Assembly: GCF_018987235.1 (NCBI RefSeq)
Contig: NZ_CP072197.1
Span: 868,001-932,000, forward strand
Source of the DNA: Lactobacillus crispatus
GTDB lineage: Bacteria; Bacillota; Bacilli; Lactobacillales; Lactobacillaceae
Length of the DNA stretch: 64,000 nucleotides
Direction of reading: 5' to 3'
A program made the translations under genes and the position numbers. Below the pieces are notes generated by a model that saw only the letters and a list, made by a program, of their open reading frames with translations, did not search any database and had not been told where the DNA came from. This document shows positions 48,824 through 57,913 of the stretch, piece by piece; position 1 is the first letter of the stretch; each line of letters starts with the position of its first letter.

Positions 48824-49759
48824 GTGAAAATCGTTCATTTAACATATCCTGTTAAGGAAAATATTTTATCTACTAGAATTGTGCTTGCCCTTGGCTTTTT
48901 TGATGGGGTTCATTTGGGACATCAGCGCTTAATTAATCAGGCTAAAGAAATTGCATTACAGAAGAAATTGTCATTAGTTGTGTTGACCTTTGATCGACAT
49001 CCTAAGGAAGTTTATGAGTCGAAACGAGATTTTAAATACTTAGAAACTTTGGAAGAAAAAGCTAACAAAATGGCGGAATTAGGAGTAGATTATTTGGCTG
49101 TTTTACCATTTACTAAAAATTTCAGTCAAATTTCTGCACAAGAATTTGTCGATAATGTAATTGTCAGATTAAATGCTGATACCGTTGTTGCTGGCTTTGA
49201 TTACACTTATGGTCCTAAGAATATTGCAAATATGGCTAATTTACCCCAATTTTCCAAAGGGCGTTTTAATATTGTAGTGATGCCAAAGCAAACTTTTAAC
49301 GGTAGAAAAATTGGCTCAACTGAAATTCGTCAAGCAATTAAGGATGGTCAGATGGAATTAGCCACTGAATTAATGGGGCACCATTATGTAATGAGTGGTA
49401 TCATTGGGCATGGTAAACGAAATGGTCATAAGCTAGGCTATCCAACAGCTAATTTGATTTGGGCAGACCATAAGGTGATTCCTAAAATTGGAGTTTATGC
49501 TACCAAGACTAAAGTAAATGGTAAGTGGTATAACTCCATGACTAGCGTTGGCTATAATGTAACCATTAATCAGGACAAGAAGATATATATTGAATCTAAT
49601 ATTTTTGATTTTAATGAAGATATCTATGGTAAGCCAATGAAGATCAAATGGTATAAATATACCAGAGGTGAGAAAAAATTTGCCGGATTACCTGAACTGA
49701 AAGAGCAACTTGAACGAGATGAGCAAGAAATTAGGGCTTATTTTAAGCAAAAGGGTTAA
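48824..49759 (+). CDS. ribF: Bifunctional riboflavin kinase / FAD synthetase
   Basis: RibF turns riboflavin into FMN and then FAD. The N-terminal adenylyltransferase part carries GFFDGVHLGHQRLINQA and the KIGSTEIRQAI block. The C-terminal kinase part has the signature GHGKRNGHKLGYPTANLIW. The GTG at 48824 follows GAAGGA, and an ATG at 48809 overlaps the ribosome binding site. It lies 20 bases after truB, an almost universal pair. A terminator follows. Confidence 0.95.
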   Translation: MKIVHLTYPVKENILSTRIVLALGFFDGVHLGHQRLINQAKEIALQKKLSLVVLTFDRHPKEVYESKRDFKYLETLEEKANKMAELGVDYLAVLPFTKNFSQISAQEFVDNVIVRLNADTVVAGFDYTYGPKNIANMANLPQFSKGRFNIVVMPKQTFNGRKIGSTEIRQAIKDGQMELATELMGHHYVMSGIIGHGKRNGHKLGYPTANLIWADHKVIPKIGVYATKTKVNGKWYNSMTSVGYNVTINQDKKIYIESNIFDFNEDIYGKPMKIKWYKYTRGEKKFAGLPELKEQLERDEQEIRAYFKQKG

Positions 49760-49764
49760 GAAGC

Positions 49765-49796
49765 TACGTACTTTGAAAAAAGTGCGTATTTTTTTG
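49765..49796 (+). terminator. Terminator of ribF
   Basis: TACGTACTTT pairs with AAAGTGCGTA around a GAAA loop, followed by T8. Confidence 0.85.
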
Positions 49797-49803
49797 AATA
49801 AAA

Positions 49804-49878
49804 TTAGCAATCTACTTGATTTAGTGCTAATTTCTGGTATCATATTAACTGTTAGCACCTGAGAGATGTGAGTGCTAA
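49804..49878 (+). promoter_or_regulatory. hrcA promoter with two CIRCE-like operators
   Basis: CIRCE is the HrcA-binding repeat TTAGCACTC-N9-GAGTGCTAA. Copy 2 at 49852-49878 reads TTAGCACCT-N9-GAGTGCTAA. Copy 1 at 49804-49830 reads TTAGCAATC-N9-TAGTGCTAA, with one mismatch in each arm and exact spacing. A promoter lies between, TTGATT (49816-49821) and TATCAT (49838-49843). The first operator covers the -35 box and the second begins at the likely transcription start. Confidence 0.85.
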
Positions 49879-49896
49879 AAGTGAGGGCGATATAAT

Positions 49897-50946
49897 ATGT
49901 TGACCGAGCGTCAAGAGCTTATTTTAAAAACAATAATTACAGACTTTACACAAAGTCATGAGCCAGTAGGTTCAAAGACCGTAATGAAGCAGTTGCCAAT
50001 TAAAGTTTCAAGTGCAACGATTAGAAATGAAATGGCCGTGTTGGAAGAGCAGGGGTTAATTGAAAAAACTCACTCTTCAAGTGGTCGAATTCCTTCAAGC
50101 GAGGGCTATCGTTATTATCTTGATAATTTAGTTGAGCCGTTGCAATTACCAGAGTCTGTTTATAATACAATAGGAAGTCAATTAGATCGACCTTTTCATC
50201 AAGTAAATGAAATTGTACAAGAAGCTGCACGAATTCTGTCAGATTTAACTAACTATACCGCATTTGCGGAAGGACCTGAGAGTCATGATGTTAGAGTCAC
50301 AGGATTTAGAATTGTACCGCTGTCTCAACGACAGATTATGGCAATTTTGGTTACAAGTGATGGTAACATTCAAAATCAGGTATATGCTTTGCCACATAAT
50401 ATTCACGGCGAAGAAATTGAAAAGGCTGTCCGCATGATTAATGATCAGTTAGTCGGAAAGAGCCTAAATGAAATCAACGTTTCGTTGCTAAGTGAATTAG
50501 CTAAAAACGAATTAGGCGGCGAACATGTGACTGAATTGCTTAGTTTAGTTGAAGATGTCGTAAAAGATGCAGCTAGTGAGCAGATGTATGTGGATGGACA
50601 GATTAATTTGCTCAATAATACTTCTGAACATGATGTAAATGACATTCGTTCTTTGTACGAGTTGATTGATCATAATAATCTGTTCACTAATTTAATGGAT
50701 GCAAAGGTGGATCCAAAGTCTGGAAATTATCCAGTAAAGGTAAAGTTGGGATCTGAATTACCCAATGATTTATTAAAAAATTATAGTTTGCTGACAGCTG
50801 AGTACAGCGTTGGCTCCCATGGTAAAGGAACTATTGCTTTACTTGGACCAACGAATATGCCATATTCACAAATGATTGGGTTGCTTGAATATTTTAGAAA
50901 TGAACTAGCTAAAAAGTTGCTTGATTATTACGGCAAGTTTCAATAA
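49897..50946 (+). CDS. hrcA: Heat-inducible transcription repressor HrcA
   Basis: HrcA represses the dnaK and groESL operons by binding CIRCE and is kept active by GroE. The 349-residue protein has the N-terminal winged helix [20 protein letters not shown], then [24 protein letters not shown], and a long ligand/dimerisation domain. It heads hrcA-grpE-dnaK, with CIRCE elements just upstream, so it controls itself. The next gene follows after 12 bases. Confidence 0.97.
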   Translation: MLTERQELILKTIITDFTQSHEPVGSKTVMKQLPIKVSSATIRNEMAVLEEQGLIEKTHSSSGRIPSSEGYRYYLDNLVEPLQLPESVYNTIGSQLDRPFHQVNEIVQEAARILSDLTNYTAFAEGPESHDVRVTGFRIVPLSQRQIMAILVTSDGNIQNQVYALPHNIHGEEIEKAVRMINDQLVGKSLNEINVSLLSELAKNELGGEHVTELLSLVEDVVKDAASEQMYVDGQINLLNNTSEHDVNDIRSLYELIDHNNLFTNLMDAKVDPKSGNYPVKVKLGSELPNDLLKNYSLLTAEYSVGSHGKGTIALLGPTNMPYSQMIGLLEYFRNELAKKLLDYYGKFQ

Positions 50947-50958
50947 AGGAGGTTAGCC

Positions 50959-51543
50959 GTGAGTAAAGAAGAATTTCCAAGTGAAAAAAATCTAGAGCAA
51001 AAAGAAAAGACTTCTGAGCCTAAGGCTAAAAAAGAAGCCGATAAAGGTGAAGAAAAGAAGCAAGAAAAAAATAAACAAGATCAAAAATTAGCTAAAGAAT
51101 TAGCTGATTTAAAAGATAAGAACAAGGATCTTGAAGATAAGTATTTGCGTAGTGAAGCAGAAATTCAAAATATGCAAAATCGCTACACTAAAGAACGTGC
51201 TCAATTAATTAAGTACGAATCTCAAAGCTTAGCGAAGGACATTTTGCCAGCAATGGACAATTTGGAAAGAGCCCTAAGCGTTGAGGCCGATGATGATGTG
51301 TCTAAGCAGTTAAAGAAGGGCGTGAAAATGACCCTGGATGCACTTGTGAAGGCAATGAAAGATCACGGTGTAGTTGAGATTGAGGCTGATGGCGTTAAAT
51401 TTGATCCGACATTACATCAAGCTGTTCAAACAGTAGCAGCTGAGAATGATGATCAAAAAGATCACGTTGTTCAGGTTTTACAAAAAGGATATCAATATAA
51501 GGATAGAACACTAAGACCAGCAATGGTTGTAGTTGCTCAATAA
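50959..51543 (+). CDS. grpE: Nucleotide exchange factor GrpE
   Basis: GrpE releases ADP from DnaK. The 194-residue protein has a Lys/Glu-rich coiled-coil head (about 1-60) and then [32 protein letters not shown] split by the hinge, and the beta domain [15 protein letters not shown]. The start is GTG after AAAGGAGG. It lies 12 bases after hrcA and 16 bases before dnaK, so the three share the CIRCE-controlled transcript. Confidence 0.97.
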   Translation: MSKEEFPSEKNLEQKEKTSEPKAKKEADKGEEKKQEKNKQDQKLAKELADLKDKNKDLEDKYLRSEAEIQNMQNRYTKERAQLIKYESQSLAKDILPAMDNLERALSVEADDDVSKQLKKGVKMTLDALVKAMKDHGVVEIEADGVKFDPTLHQAVQTVAAENDDQKDHVVQVLQKGYQYKDRTLRPAMVVVAQ

Positions 51544-51559
51544 GAGAGGAAGCTAATAT

Positions 51560-53413
51560 ATGTCAAAAGTTATTGGGATTGACCTTGGGACTACTAACTC
51601 AGCAGTTGCAGTTCTTGAAGGTAAAGAACCAAAGATTATCACTAATCCAGAAGGTAACCGGACTACTCCTTCAGTAGTTGCATTTAAAGATGGTGAAATT
51701 CAAGTCGGTGAGGTAGCAAAGCGTCAAGCTATTACCAACCCTAATACCATTGTTTCAATTAAGCGTCACATGGGTGAAGCTGATTATAAGGTTAAAGTTG
51801 GTGATAAGGAATATACACCACAAGAAATTTCAGCATTTATTTTACAATATATTAAGAAATTCTCAGAAGATTACTTGGGTGAAGAAGTTAAGGATGCTGT
51901 TATTACTGTTCCTGCTTACTTCAATGATGCTCAACGCCAAGCTACTAAGGACGCTGGTAAGATTGCTGGTTTGAATGTGCAAAGAATTATTAACGAACCA
52001 ACTGCTTCAGCATTAGCCTTCGGTTTAAATAAAGACCAAGATGAAAAAGTCTTAGTATACGACCTTGGTGGTGGTACTTTTGATGTTTCTGTATTGCAAT
52101 TAGGTGATGGTGTCTTTCAAGTATTGTCAACTAATGGTGATACTCATCTTGGTGGTGATGACTTTGATCACCGTATCATGGATTGGTTAATTAAGAACTT
52201 TAAGGATGAAAATGGTGTTGATTTGTCGAAGGACAAGATGGCAATGCAACGCTTAAAGGATGCTGCAGAAAAAGCAAAGAAGGACTTGTCAGGTGTATCA
52301 AGTACTCATATCTCACTTCCATTCATTTCTGCTGGCGAAGCTGGTCCATTACACCTTGAAGCAGATTTAACTCGTGCTAAGTTTGATGAATTAACTGCTG
52401 ACTTGGTAGAAAAGACTAAGGTACCATTTGACAATGCATTGAAGGATGCAGGTCTTACTGTTAATGACATTGACAAGGTTATTTTAAATGGTGGTTCTAC
52501 TCGTATTCCAGCTGTTCAAAAGGCAGTTAAGGAATGGGCTGGTAAGGAACCTGACCATTCAATTAACCCTGATGAAGCTGTAGCTATGGGTGCAGCAATT
52601 CAAGGTGGTGTTATCTCAGGTGATGTTAAGGATATTGTTTTACTTGATGTTACCCCATTGTCACTTGGTATTGAGACCATGGGTGGTGTCTTCACTAAGT
52701 TAATCGACAGAAACACTACTATTCCAACTTCAAAGAGTCAAATCTTCTCAACTGCAGCAGATAATCAACCAGCTGTAGATGTTCACGTATTGCAAGGTGA
52801 ACGTCCAATGGCTGCAGACGACAAGACTCTTGGCCGCTTTGAATTAACTGATATTCCACCAGCACCACGTGGTGTTCCTCAAATTCAAGTTACCTTCGAT
52901 ATCGATAAGAACGGTATTGTAAATGTATCTGCTAAGGATATGGGTACTGGCAAGGAACAAAAGATTACTATTAAGAGTTCATCCGGTTTATCAGATGAAG
53001 AAATTAAACGTATGCAAAAGGATGCTGAAGAACACGCTGATGAAGATAAGAAGCGTAAGGAAGAAGCAGACCTTAGAAACGAAGTAGATCAATTAATCTT
53101 TACTACAGATAAGACTTTGAAAGATACTAAGGATAAGCTCTCTGATAGCGATCGTAAGCCAGTTGAAGATGCTCTTGAAGCTTTGAAGAAAGCTCAAAAG
53201 GATAACAACTTGGATGAAATGAAAGAAAAGAAAGATGCTTTATCCAAGGCTGCTCAAGACTTAGCTGTTAAGTTGTATCAACAAAATGGTGGTGCTGCTG
53301 GTCAAGCTGGTCCACAAGCAGGTCCTCAAGGCCCACAAGGTGGTAATTCAAATAATGGCAACAACGGTGATGCCCAAGATGGTGAATTCCACAAAGTAGA
53401 TCCAAATAAGTAA
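51560..53413 (+). CDS. dnaK: Molecular chaperone DnaK (Hsp70)
   Basis: DnaK binds exposed hydrophobic peptides in cycles driven by ATP. The 617-residue protein begins [16 protein letters not shown] and has the ATPase signatures [14 protein letters not shown] and [13 protein letters not shown], the linker [14 protein letters not shown], and the substrate domain. The low-complexity end is Gly/Pro/Gln/Asn-rich (about 575-617). It lacks the 24-residue loop found in Gram-negative DnaK, as in other Firmicutes. It is followed by a terminator before dnaJ. Confidence 0.98.
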   Translation: MSKVIGIDLGTTNSAVAVLEGKEPKIITNPEGNRTTPSVVAFKDGEIQVGEVAKRQAITNPNTIVSIKRHMGEADYKVKVGDKEYTPQEISAFILQYIKKFSEDYLGEEVKDAVITVPAYFNDAQRQATKDAGKIAGLNVQRIINEPTASALAFGLNKDQDEKVLVYDLGGGTFDVSVLQLGDGVFQVLSTNGDTHLGGDDFDHRIMDWLIKNFKDENGVDLSKDKMAMQRLKDAAEKAKKDLSGVSSTHISLPFISAGEAGPLHLEADLTRAKFDELTADLVEKTKVPFDNALKDAGLTVNDIDKVILNGGSTRIPAVQKAVKEWAGKEPDHSINPDEAVAMGAAIQGGVISGDVKDIVLLDVTPLSLGIETMGGVFTKLIDRNTTIPTSKSQIFSTAADNQPAVDVHVLQGERPMAADDKTLGRFELTDIPPAPRGVPQIQVTFDIDKNGIVNVSAKDMGTGKEQKITIKSSSGLSDEEIKRMQKDAEEHADEDKKRKEEADLRNEVDQLIFTTDKTLKDTKDKLSDSDRKPVEDALEALKKAQKDNNLDEMKEKKDALSKAAQDLAVKLYQQNGGAAGQAGPQAGPQGPQGGNSNNGNNGDAQDGEFHKVDPNK

Positions 53414-53438
53414 TGGGTTTATAATTAAACAAAAGGAG

Positions 53439-53472
53439 AAAAGAACTACCCATTGAGTAGTTCTTTTCTTTT
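53439..53472 (+). terminator. Terminator between dnaK and dnaJ
   Basis: AAGAACTAC (53441-53449) pairs with GTAGTTCTT (53457-53465), followed by a T-rich tail. It would lower dnaJ expression relative to dnaK by partial termination. Confidence 0.8.
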
Positions 53473-53495
53473 GAGAATACAAGGAGTTCAAATAG

Positions 53496-54647
53496 ATGGC
53501 ACAAGAAGATTACTATAAAGTACTTGGCGTAGATCGTGACGCCAGTGATCAGGAAATAAGTAGGGCATATCGTAAATTAGCCAAAAAATATCACCCAGAT
53601 TTAAACCATGAACCTGGAGCTGAAGAAAAGTATAAGCAGGTTAACGAAGCCTATGAGGTTTTGCACGATAAGCAAAAACGTGCGCAATATGATCAATTTG
53701 GTTCTGCTGGTGTAAATGGTCAAGGTGGCTTTGGTGGTGGAGCTGGTCAAGGCTTTGGCGGTGCCGGATTTGATACTTCTGGCTTTGGTGATTTTGGCGA
53801 TATCTTTGGCGATATTTTTGGTCAAGGCCGTCAACAGAGGGTTGATCCAACTGCACCACAACGTGGCCAAGATTTGGATTATCAATTGACAATTGATTTT
53901 ATGGATGCCATTAAGGGCAAAAAGACCCAGGTCAGCTATACTCGAAGCGAAACTTGTGAGACTTGTGGCGGTAATGGTTGTGAAAAAGGTACACATCCAA
54001 TTACCTGTGATAAATGTCATGGAACTGGTTATATGACAATTACTCAACAATCAATGTTGGGCATGATCCGTCGTCAAACCACTTGTGACAAATGTCATGG
54101 TCGTGGTGTGATTATTGAGCATCCATGTAAAACCTGTGGCGGTAAAGGAACAGTTGACCGTAAGAATACTATTGAAGTGGATATTCCAGCGGGAATCGAC
54201 AATGGTCAACAACTTAGATATCAAGGCCAAGGCGAAGCAGGTATAAATGGCGGACCATATGGTGATTTATATATTAACTATCGAATTAAACCATCTAAAG
54301 ATTTTGAGCGTCGTGGCCAGACTATTTATACAGAAGTACCAATCTCATTTGCTCAGGCTACTTTAGGAGATGAAATTAACGTTAAGACTGTGCATGGTGA
54401 TGTAAAGCTAACTATTCCAGCTGGTACGCAACCTAATAAGAAGTTTACTTTGCGTGGACAGGGTGTGCCATATCTTCGTGGTAATGGCAATGGTAATCAA
54501 ATTACTACAGTTAATATTGTTATTCCAAAGCACATTAATGATAAGCAAAAGAAAGATTTGACCAACTTTGTTCATGATGGTGGTGGCAATATTACACCAC
54601 AAGAAAAAGGATTTTTTGAACGCTTAAAAGATAAGTTTAATATGTAA
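53496..54647 (+). CDS. dnaJ: Co-chaperone DnaJ (Hsp40)
   Basis: DnaJ delivers substrates to DnaK and stimulates its ATPase. The 383-residue protein has the J domain with HPD in KKYHPDLN, a Gly/Phe-rich linker (about 70-115), and four CxxCxGxG zinc repeats ([32 protein letters not shown]). The C-terminal beta domains follow. ACAAGGAG precedes the start. It ends with its own terminator. Confidence 0.98.
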   Translation: MAQEDYYKVLGVDRDASDQEISRAYRKLAKKYHPDLNHEPGAEEKYKQVNEAYEVLHDKQKRAQYDQFGSAGVNGQGGFGGGAGQGFGGAGFDTSGFGDFGDIFGDIFGQGRQQRVDPTAPQRGQDLDYQLTIDFMDAIKGKKTQVSYTRSETCETCGGNGCEKGTHPITCDKCHGTGYMTITQQSMLGMIRRQTTCDKCHGRGVIIEHPCKTCGGKGTVDRKNTIEVDIPAGIDNGQQLRYQGQGEAGINGGPYGDLYINYRIKPSKDFERRGQTIYTEVPISFAQATLGDEINVKTVHGDVKLTIPAGTQPNKKFTLRGQGVPYLRGNGNGNQITTVNIVIPKHINDKQKKDLTNFVHDGGGNITPQEKGFFERLKDKFNM

Positions 54648-54653
54648 ATGCTA

Positions 54654-54690
54654 AAAAAGGTTTCTACTTTGTCGGTAGAAATCTTTTTCT
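54654..54690 (+). terminator. Terminator of dnaJ
   Basis: GGTTTCTAC (54659-54667) pairs with GTAGAAATC (54675-54683), followed by five T. Confidence 0.85.
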
Positions 54691-54706
54691 ATGAAAAAAT
54701 ATTATT

Positions 54707-55165
54707 TTATTTTGTTTTGTTTAGAAGATAACTGTTTGCTTTTTTTAAGATTAATTGAAGTTCTTTGTAGCTGAATTCTTTGTAATTTTGTGCAGCCAGA
54801 CATTTTTGAGCTTCATCATAACTTAACCAGGCACTTTGACGAATTTCGCTTTCTTGTAGTTTAATTTGTTGTCCTTCAATAAATTCTGCTAAAAAGAAAG
54901 TAACCTCTTTTTGGCGATTTTTTGTTAAATGGTATGTATCAACTTGATGAAACGTAAAGTCAAATTTAGGGTTAAGACCCACTTCCTCATAAACTTCTCT
55001 TTGTGCAGCGTCCTCATTAGATTCTGTTCCTTCTAAATGTCCTTTAGTAAATCCCCAAGCACTTGGAAATTGTTTATAAGGTTGACTTTGAATCATTAGA
55101 TATTCTAGTTGTGATTTCTGTTTGCGCCAGATGATAGCACCGGCTGATTTTTCAGTTATCATCAT
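54707..55165 (-). CDS. Nudix hydrolase (bis-nucleosyl-tetraphosphatase-like)
   Basis: The 152-residue enzyme has the complete Nudix box G-x5-E-x7-R-E-x2-E-E-x-G at residues 42-63 (GHLEGTESNEDAAQREVYEE), with the preceding AWGFTKGH typical of Ap4A-hydrolysing members. It would hydrolyse dinucleoside polyphosphates or other nucleoside-diphosphate compounds. GGAG precedes the ATG at 55165. It converges on dnaJ and diverges from lepA. Confidence 0.88.
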   Translation of the reverse strand: MMITEKSAGAIIWRKQKSQLEYLMIQSQPYKQFPSAWGFTKGHLEGTESNEDAAQREVYEEVGLNPKFDFTFHQVDTYHLTKNRQKEVTFFLAEFIEGQQIKLQESEIRQSAWLSYDEAQKCLAAQNYKEFSYKELQLILKKANSYLLNKTK

Positions 55166-55269
55166 TAAACTCCTTGTATTATTAAATTTGGAAATTATTA
55201 TGCTACAATTTCGTGATTTTATCTAGCTTTGCTATAATAATTATTACATAGTAAAGGGTGAACGATTTT

Positions 55270-57108
55270 ATGGATTTAGAAAAATTAAAAGACTATCAAA
55301 AACATATTCGAAATTTTGCGATCGTGGCACACATTGATCACGGTAAATCAACTATTGCTGACAGAATTTTGGAATTAACTGATACTGTTAGTCAGCGTCA
55401 ACTTAAGAATCAAATGTTAGATGATATGCCGCTCGAACGCCAACGGGGAATTACTATCAAGATGAACTCTGTTGAAGTTAAATACCATGCTGAAGATGGT
55501 GAAGACTATATTTTCCACTTAATCGACACACCAGGGCACGTAGACTTCTCTTATGAAGTATCACGCTCTTTGGCTGCTTGTGAAGGGGCTTTGATGGTAG
55601 TTGATGCTTCTCAAGGTGTACAAGCTCAAACTTTAGCTAACACCTATCTAGCAATTGATGATGATTTGGCAATTTTGCCAGTTATCAATAAGATTGACTT
55701 GCCATCAGCTGATGTTCCTAAAACAAAGGAAGAAATTGAAGAGATGCTCGGCTTAGATGCTTCTGAAGCTGCTGAAGTTTCAGGTAAAACTGGTCAAGGC
55801 ATCAAGGATATGTTGGAAAAAGTGGTTAAGGACATCCCGGCGCCAGCTGGTGATATTGAAGCACCACTGAAAGCCTTAATTTTTGATTCAAAGTATGATG
55901 ATTATCGTGGTGTGGTAATGTCCGTTAAAATTGAAGATGGCATGGTTAAGGCAGGCGATCGGATTCAAATTATGAATACCGGTAAGGAATATGAAGTTAC
56001 CGAGGTTGGTGTTTCAAGTCCTCATCCAATTAAGAAGGATGTCCTGATCGCCGGGGATGTAGGCTACATTACTGCTAATATCAAGTCAGTTCGTGAAACT
56101 CGGGTTGGTGATACGATTACTCAAGCAGATAATCCTACTGCAGAAGCTCTGCCAGGCTATCGTCAAATTCCACCAATGGTATATTCAGGTATGTATCCTG
56201 TTGATAATCGAGACTATGAAGATTTAAAGGAAGCCTTGCAAAAACTACAACTGAATGATGCTGCCTTGGAATTCGAACCAGAAACTTCAACGGCCTTGGG
56301 CTTTGGTTTCCGTTGTGGCTTCTTAGGCTTGCTTCACATGGATGTAGTTCAAGAAAGATTAGAGCAAGAATTTGATCTTGACTTGATCATGACAGCGCCA
56401 TCGGTTGATTATCATGCAATTATGAACGATGGTTCAACTAAGGTTATCGATAACCCGTCTGATTTACCTGATGCAGGGGAATACAAAGAAGTGCAAGAGC
56501 CTTATGTTAAGGCAGAGATTATGGTGCCAAATGACTTTGTTGGTCCGGTAATGGAACTTTGTCAACGTAAGCGTGGCGAATTTGTCACTATGGATTATCT
56601 TGATAAGTATCGTGTGAATGTTATTTACAACATGCCATTAGCTGAAATTATTTTTGACTTCTTTGATGATTTAAAGTCATCGACTAAGGGTTATGCTTCA
56701 TTAGACTATGAAATTACAGGTTACCGCGCAACTGATTTAGTTAAGATTGATATTTTGCTTAACAAGGAGCCAATTGATGCCTTGAGCTTTATTGCTCACA
56801 GATCGGAAGCTCAAGACCGGGCTCGACAAATGACTTCAATGCTGAAGAAACTAATTCCACGGCAAAACTTTGAAGTAGATATTCAAGGTGCAATTGGTGC
56901 TAAGATTATTTCTCGTGCAACCATTAAGCCATATCGTAAGGATGTTACTTGGAAGATTCATACTGGTGACCCAGATCGTCGTGCTAAATTGCTAGAAAAG
57001 CAGAAACGTGGTAAGAAACGCATGAAGGCTGTTGGGCGGGTAGAAGTGCCTCAAGATGCCTTTATGGCAGTGTTGAAGATGAACGATGACGATATCAAGG
57101 GAAAATAA
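55270..57108 (+). CDS. lepA: Elongation factor 4 (LepA)
   Basis: LepA is a ribosome-bound GTPase related to EF-G that acts on stalled or initiating ribosomes. The 612-residue protein has G1 [10 protein letters not shown]2 RGITIK, G3 DTPGHVDF and G4 NKIDL, and the unique C-terminal domain ending [16 protein letters not shown]. The ATG at 55270 is chosen because AAAGGGTG precedes it. A GTG at 55258 is part of that site. TATAAT at 55233-55238 may be its -10 box. Confidence 0.97.
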   Translation: MDLEKLKDYQKHIRNFAIVAHIDHGKSTIADRILELTDTVSQRQLKNQMLDDMPLERQRGITIKMNSVEVKYHAEDGEDYIFHLIDTPGHVDFSYEVSRSLAACEGALMVVDASQGVQAQTLANTYLAIDDDLAILPVINKIDLPSADVPKTKEEIEEMLGLDASEAAEVSGKTGQGIKDMLEKVVKDIPAPAGDIEAPLKALIFDSKYDDYRGVVMSVKIEDGMVKAGDRIQIMNTGKEYEVTEVGVSSPHPIKKDVLIAGDVGYITANIKSVRETRVGDTITQADNPTAEALPGYRQIPPMVYSGMYPVDNRDYEDLKEALQKLQLNDAALEFEPETSTALGFGFRCGFLGLLHMDVVQERLEQEFDLDLIMTAPSVDYHAIMNDGSTKVIDNPSDLPDAGEYKEVQEPYVKAEIMVPNDFVGPVMELCQRKRGEFVTMDYLDKYRVNVIYNMPLAEIIFDFFDDLKSSTKGYASLDYEITGYRATDLVKIDILLNKEPIDALSFIAHRSEAQDRARQMTSMLKKLIPRQNFEVDIQGAIGAKIISRATIKPYRKDVTWKIHTGDPDRRAKLLEKQKRGKKRMKAVGRVEVPQDAFMAVLKMNDDDIKGK

Positions 57109-57109
57109 A

Positions 57110-57793
57110 ATGGCTAAAAAGAAAACAAATATTAGTAGAATTATACTACGAGTTTTGGGCATTATCCTTTTAATCGTTGGTGTGGCGCTAATCTTTAATA
57201 AACAAATTAGCAATCAAATGATTCGTCATAATCAGCAATCTACTCTCAATGGCTTGAATAAAAGTAAAGTTACGGAAAATCTACGTAAAAAAGGGATGTA
57301 TGATTTTAGTAAAGTAAAATCATTGGGAATAGCGCAAGCAACAAGATCACAAGTTAAGAAAACTTCTGGTGCGATTGGTGCGTTAGCAATTCCTGATGTA
57401 AATATGTCCTTGCCAATTATGTTAGGCATGAGTGATGATGCCATGTCGACAGGCGGTGGTACGATGCGAGCTGATCAAGTGATGGGTAAGGGAAATTATC
57501 CTTTGGCGGGTCACTATATGACAGCAAAAGGTATCTTATTTTCACCATTAGAAGATGTCAAAAGGGGAGAGTTAATTTATCTAACTAATCTTAATAAAGT
57601 ATATGTTTATCGAATTTATATGAAAAAGATTGTTGATCCTACAGCTGTTTGGCTAGTTGATAATACGAAGAAAAATATCGTAACTTTGATCACTTGTGCT
57701 GATGGGGGCAAGAATCGCTGGGCTATCCGTGGCAATTTAATTAAAACGGAAAAAGCTACCGATAATAATTTAAAGATTTTCAAGTTAAAATAA
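57110..57793 (+). CDS. srtA: Sortase A
   Basis: Sortase links LPXTG-type surface proteins to the peptidoglycan precursor at the outer face of the membrane. The 227-residue protein has an N-terminal membrane helix (IILRVLGIILLIVGVALIF, about 11-29). The catalytic set is His135 in LAGHYM, Cys196 in TLITCADGG and Arg207 in WAIRG. AAGGGA precedes the ATG, just after lepA. The window itself encodes no complete LPXTG protein, so its substrates are elsewhere. Confidence 0.93.
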   Translation: MAKKKTNISRIILRVLGIILLIVGVALIFNKQISNQMIRHNQQSTLNGLNKSKVTENLRKKGMYDFSKVKSLGIAQATRSQVKKTSGAIGALAIPDVNMSLPIMLGMSDDAMSTGGGTMRADQVMGKGNYPLAGHYMTAKGILFSPLEDVKRGELIYLTNLNKVYVYRIYMKKIVDPTAVWLVDNTKKNIVTLITCADGGKNRWAIRGNLIKTEKATDNNLKIFKLK

Positions 57794-57811
57794 AAATCTA
57801 CAATCTTTAAC

Positions 57812-57884
57812 CTGATTTAGATTTGCGTTAAAATTATAATAGATTTTGTAATAAAGACACTCAATCATGAGTGCCTTTTCGTTT
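57812..57884 (+). promoter_or_regulatory. recJ promoter followed by a terminator-like hairpin
   Basis: CTGATT (57812-57817) and TATAAT (57835-57840) are 17 bases apart. About 20 bases downstream of the -10 box, CACTCA (57858-57863) pairs with TGAGTG (57868-57873) and is followed by a broken T tract. This could be the srtA terminator, an attenuator for recJ, or both. Confidence 0.5.
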
Positions 57885-57913
57885 TGAAAAAAACATAAGG
57901 TGTTTGATAATTA

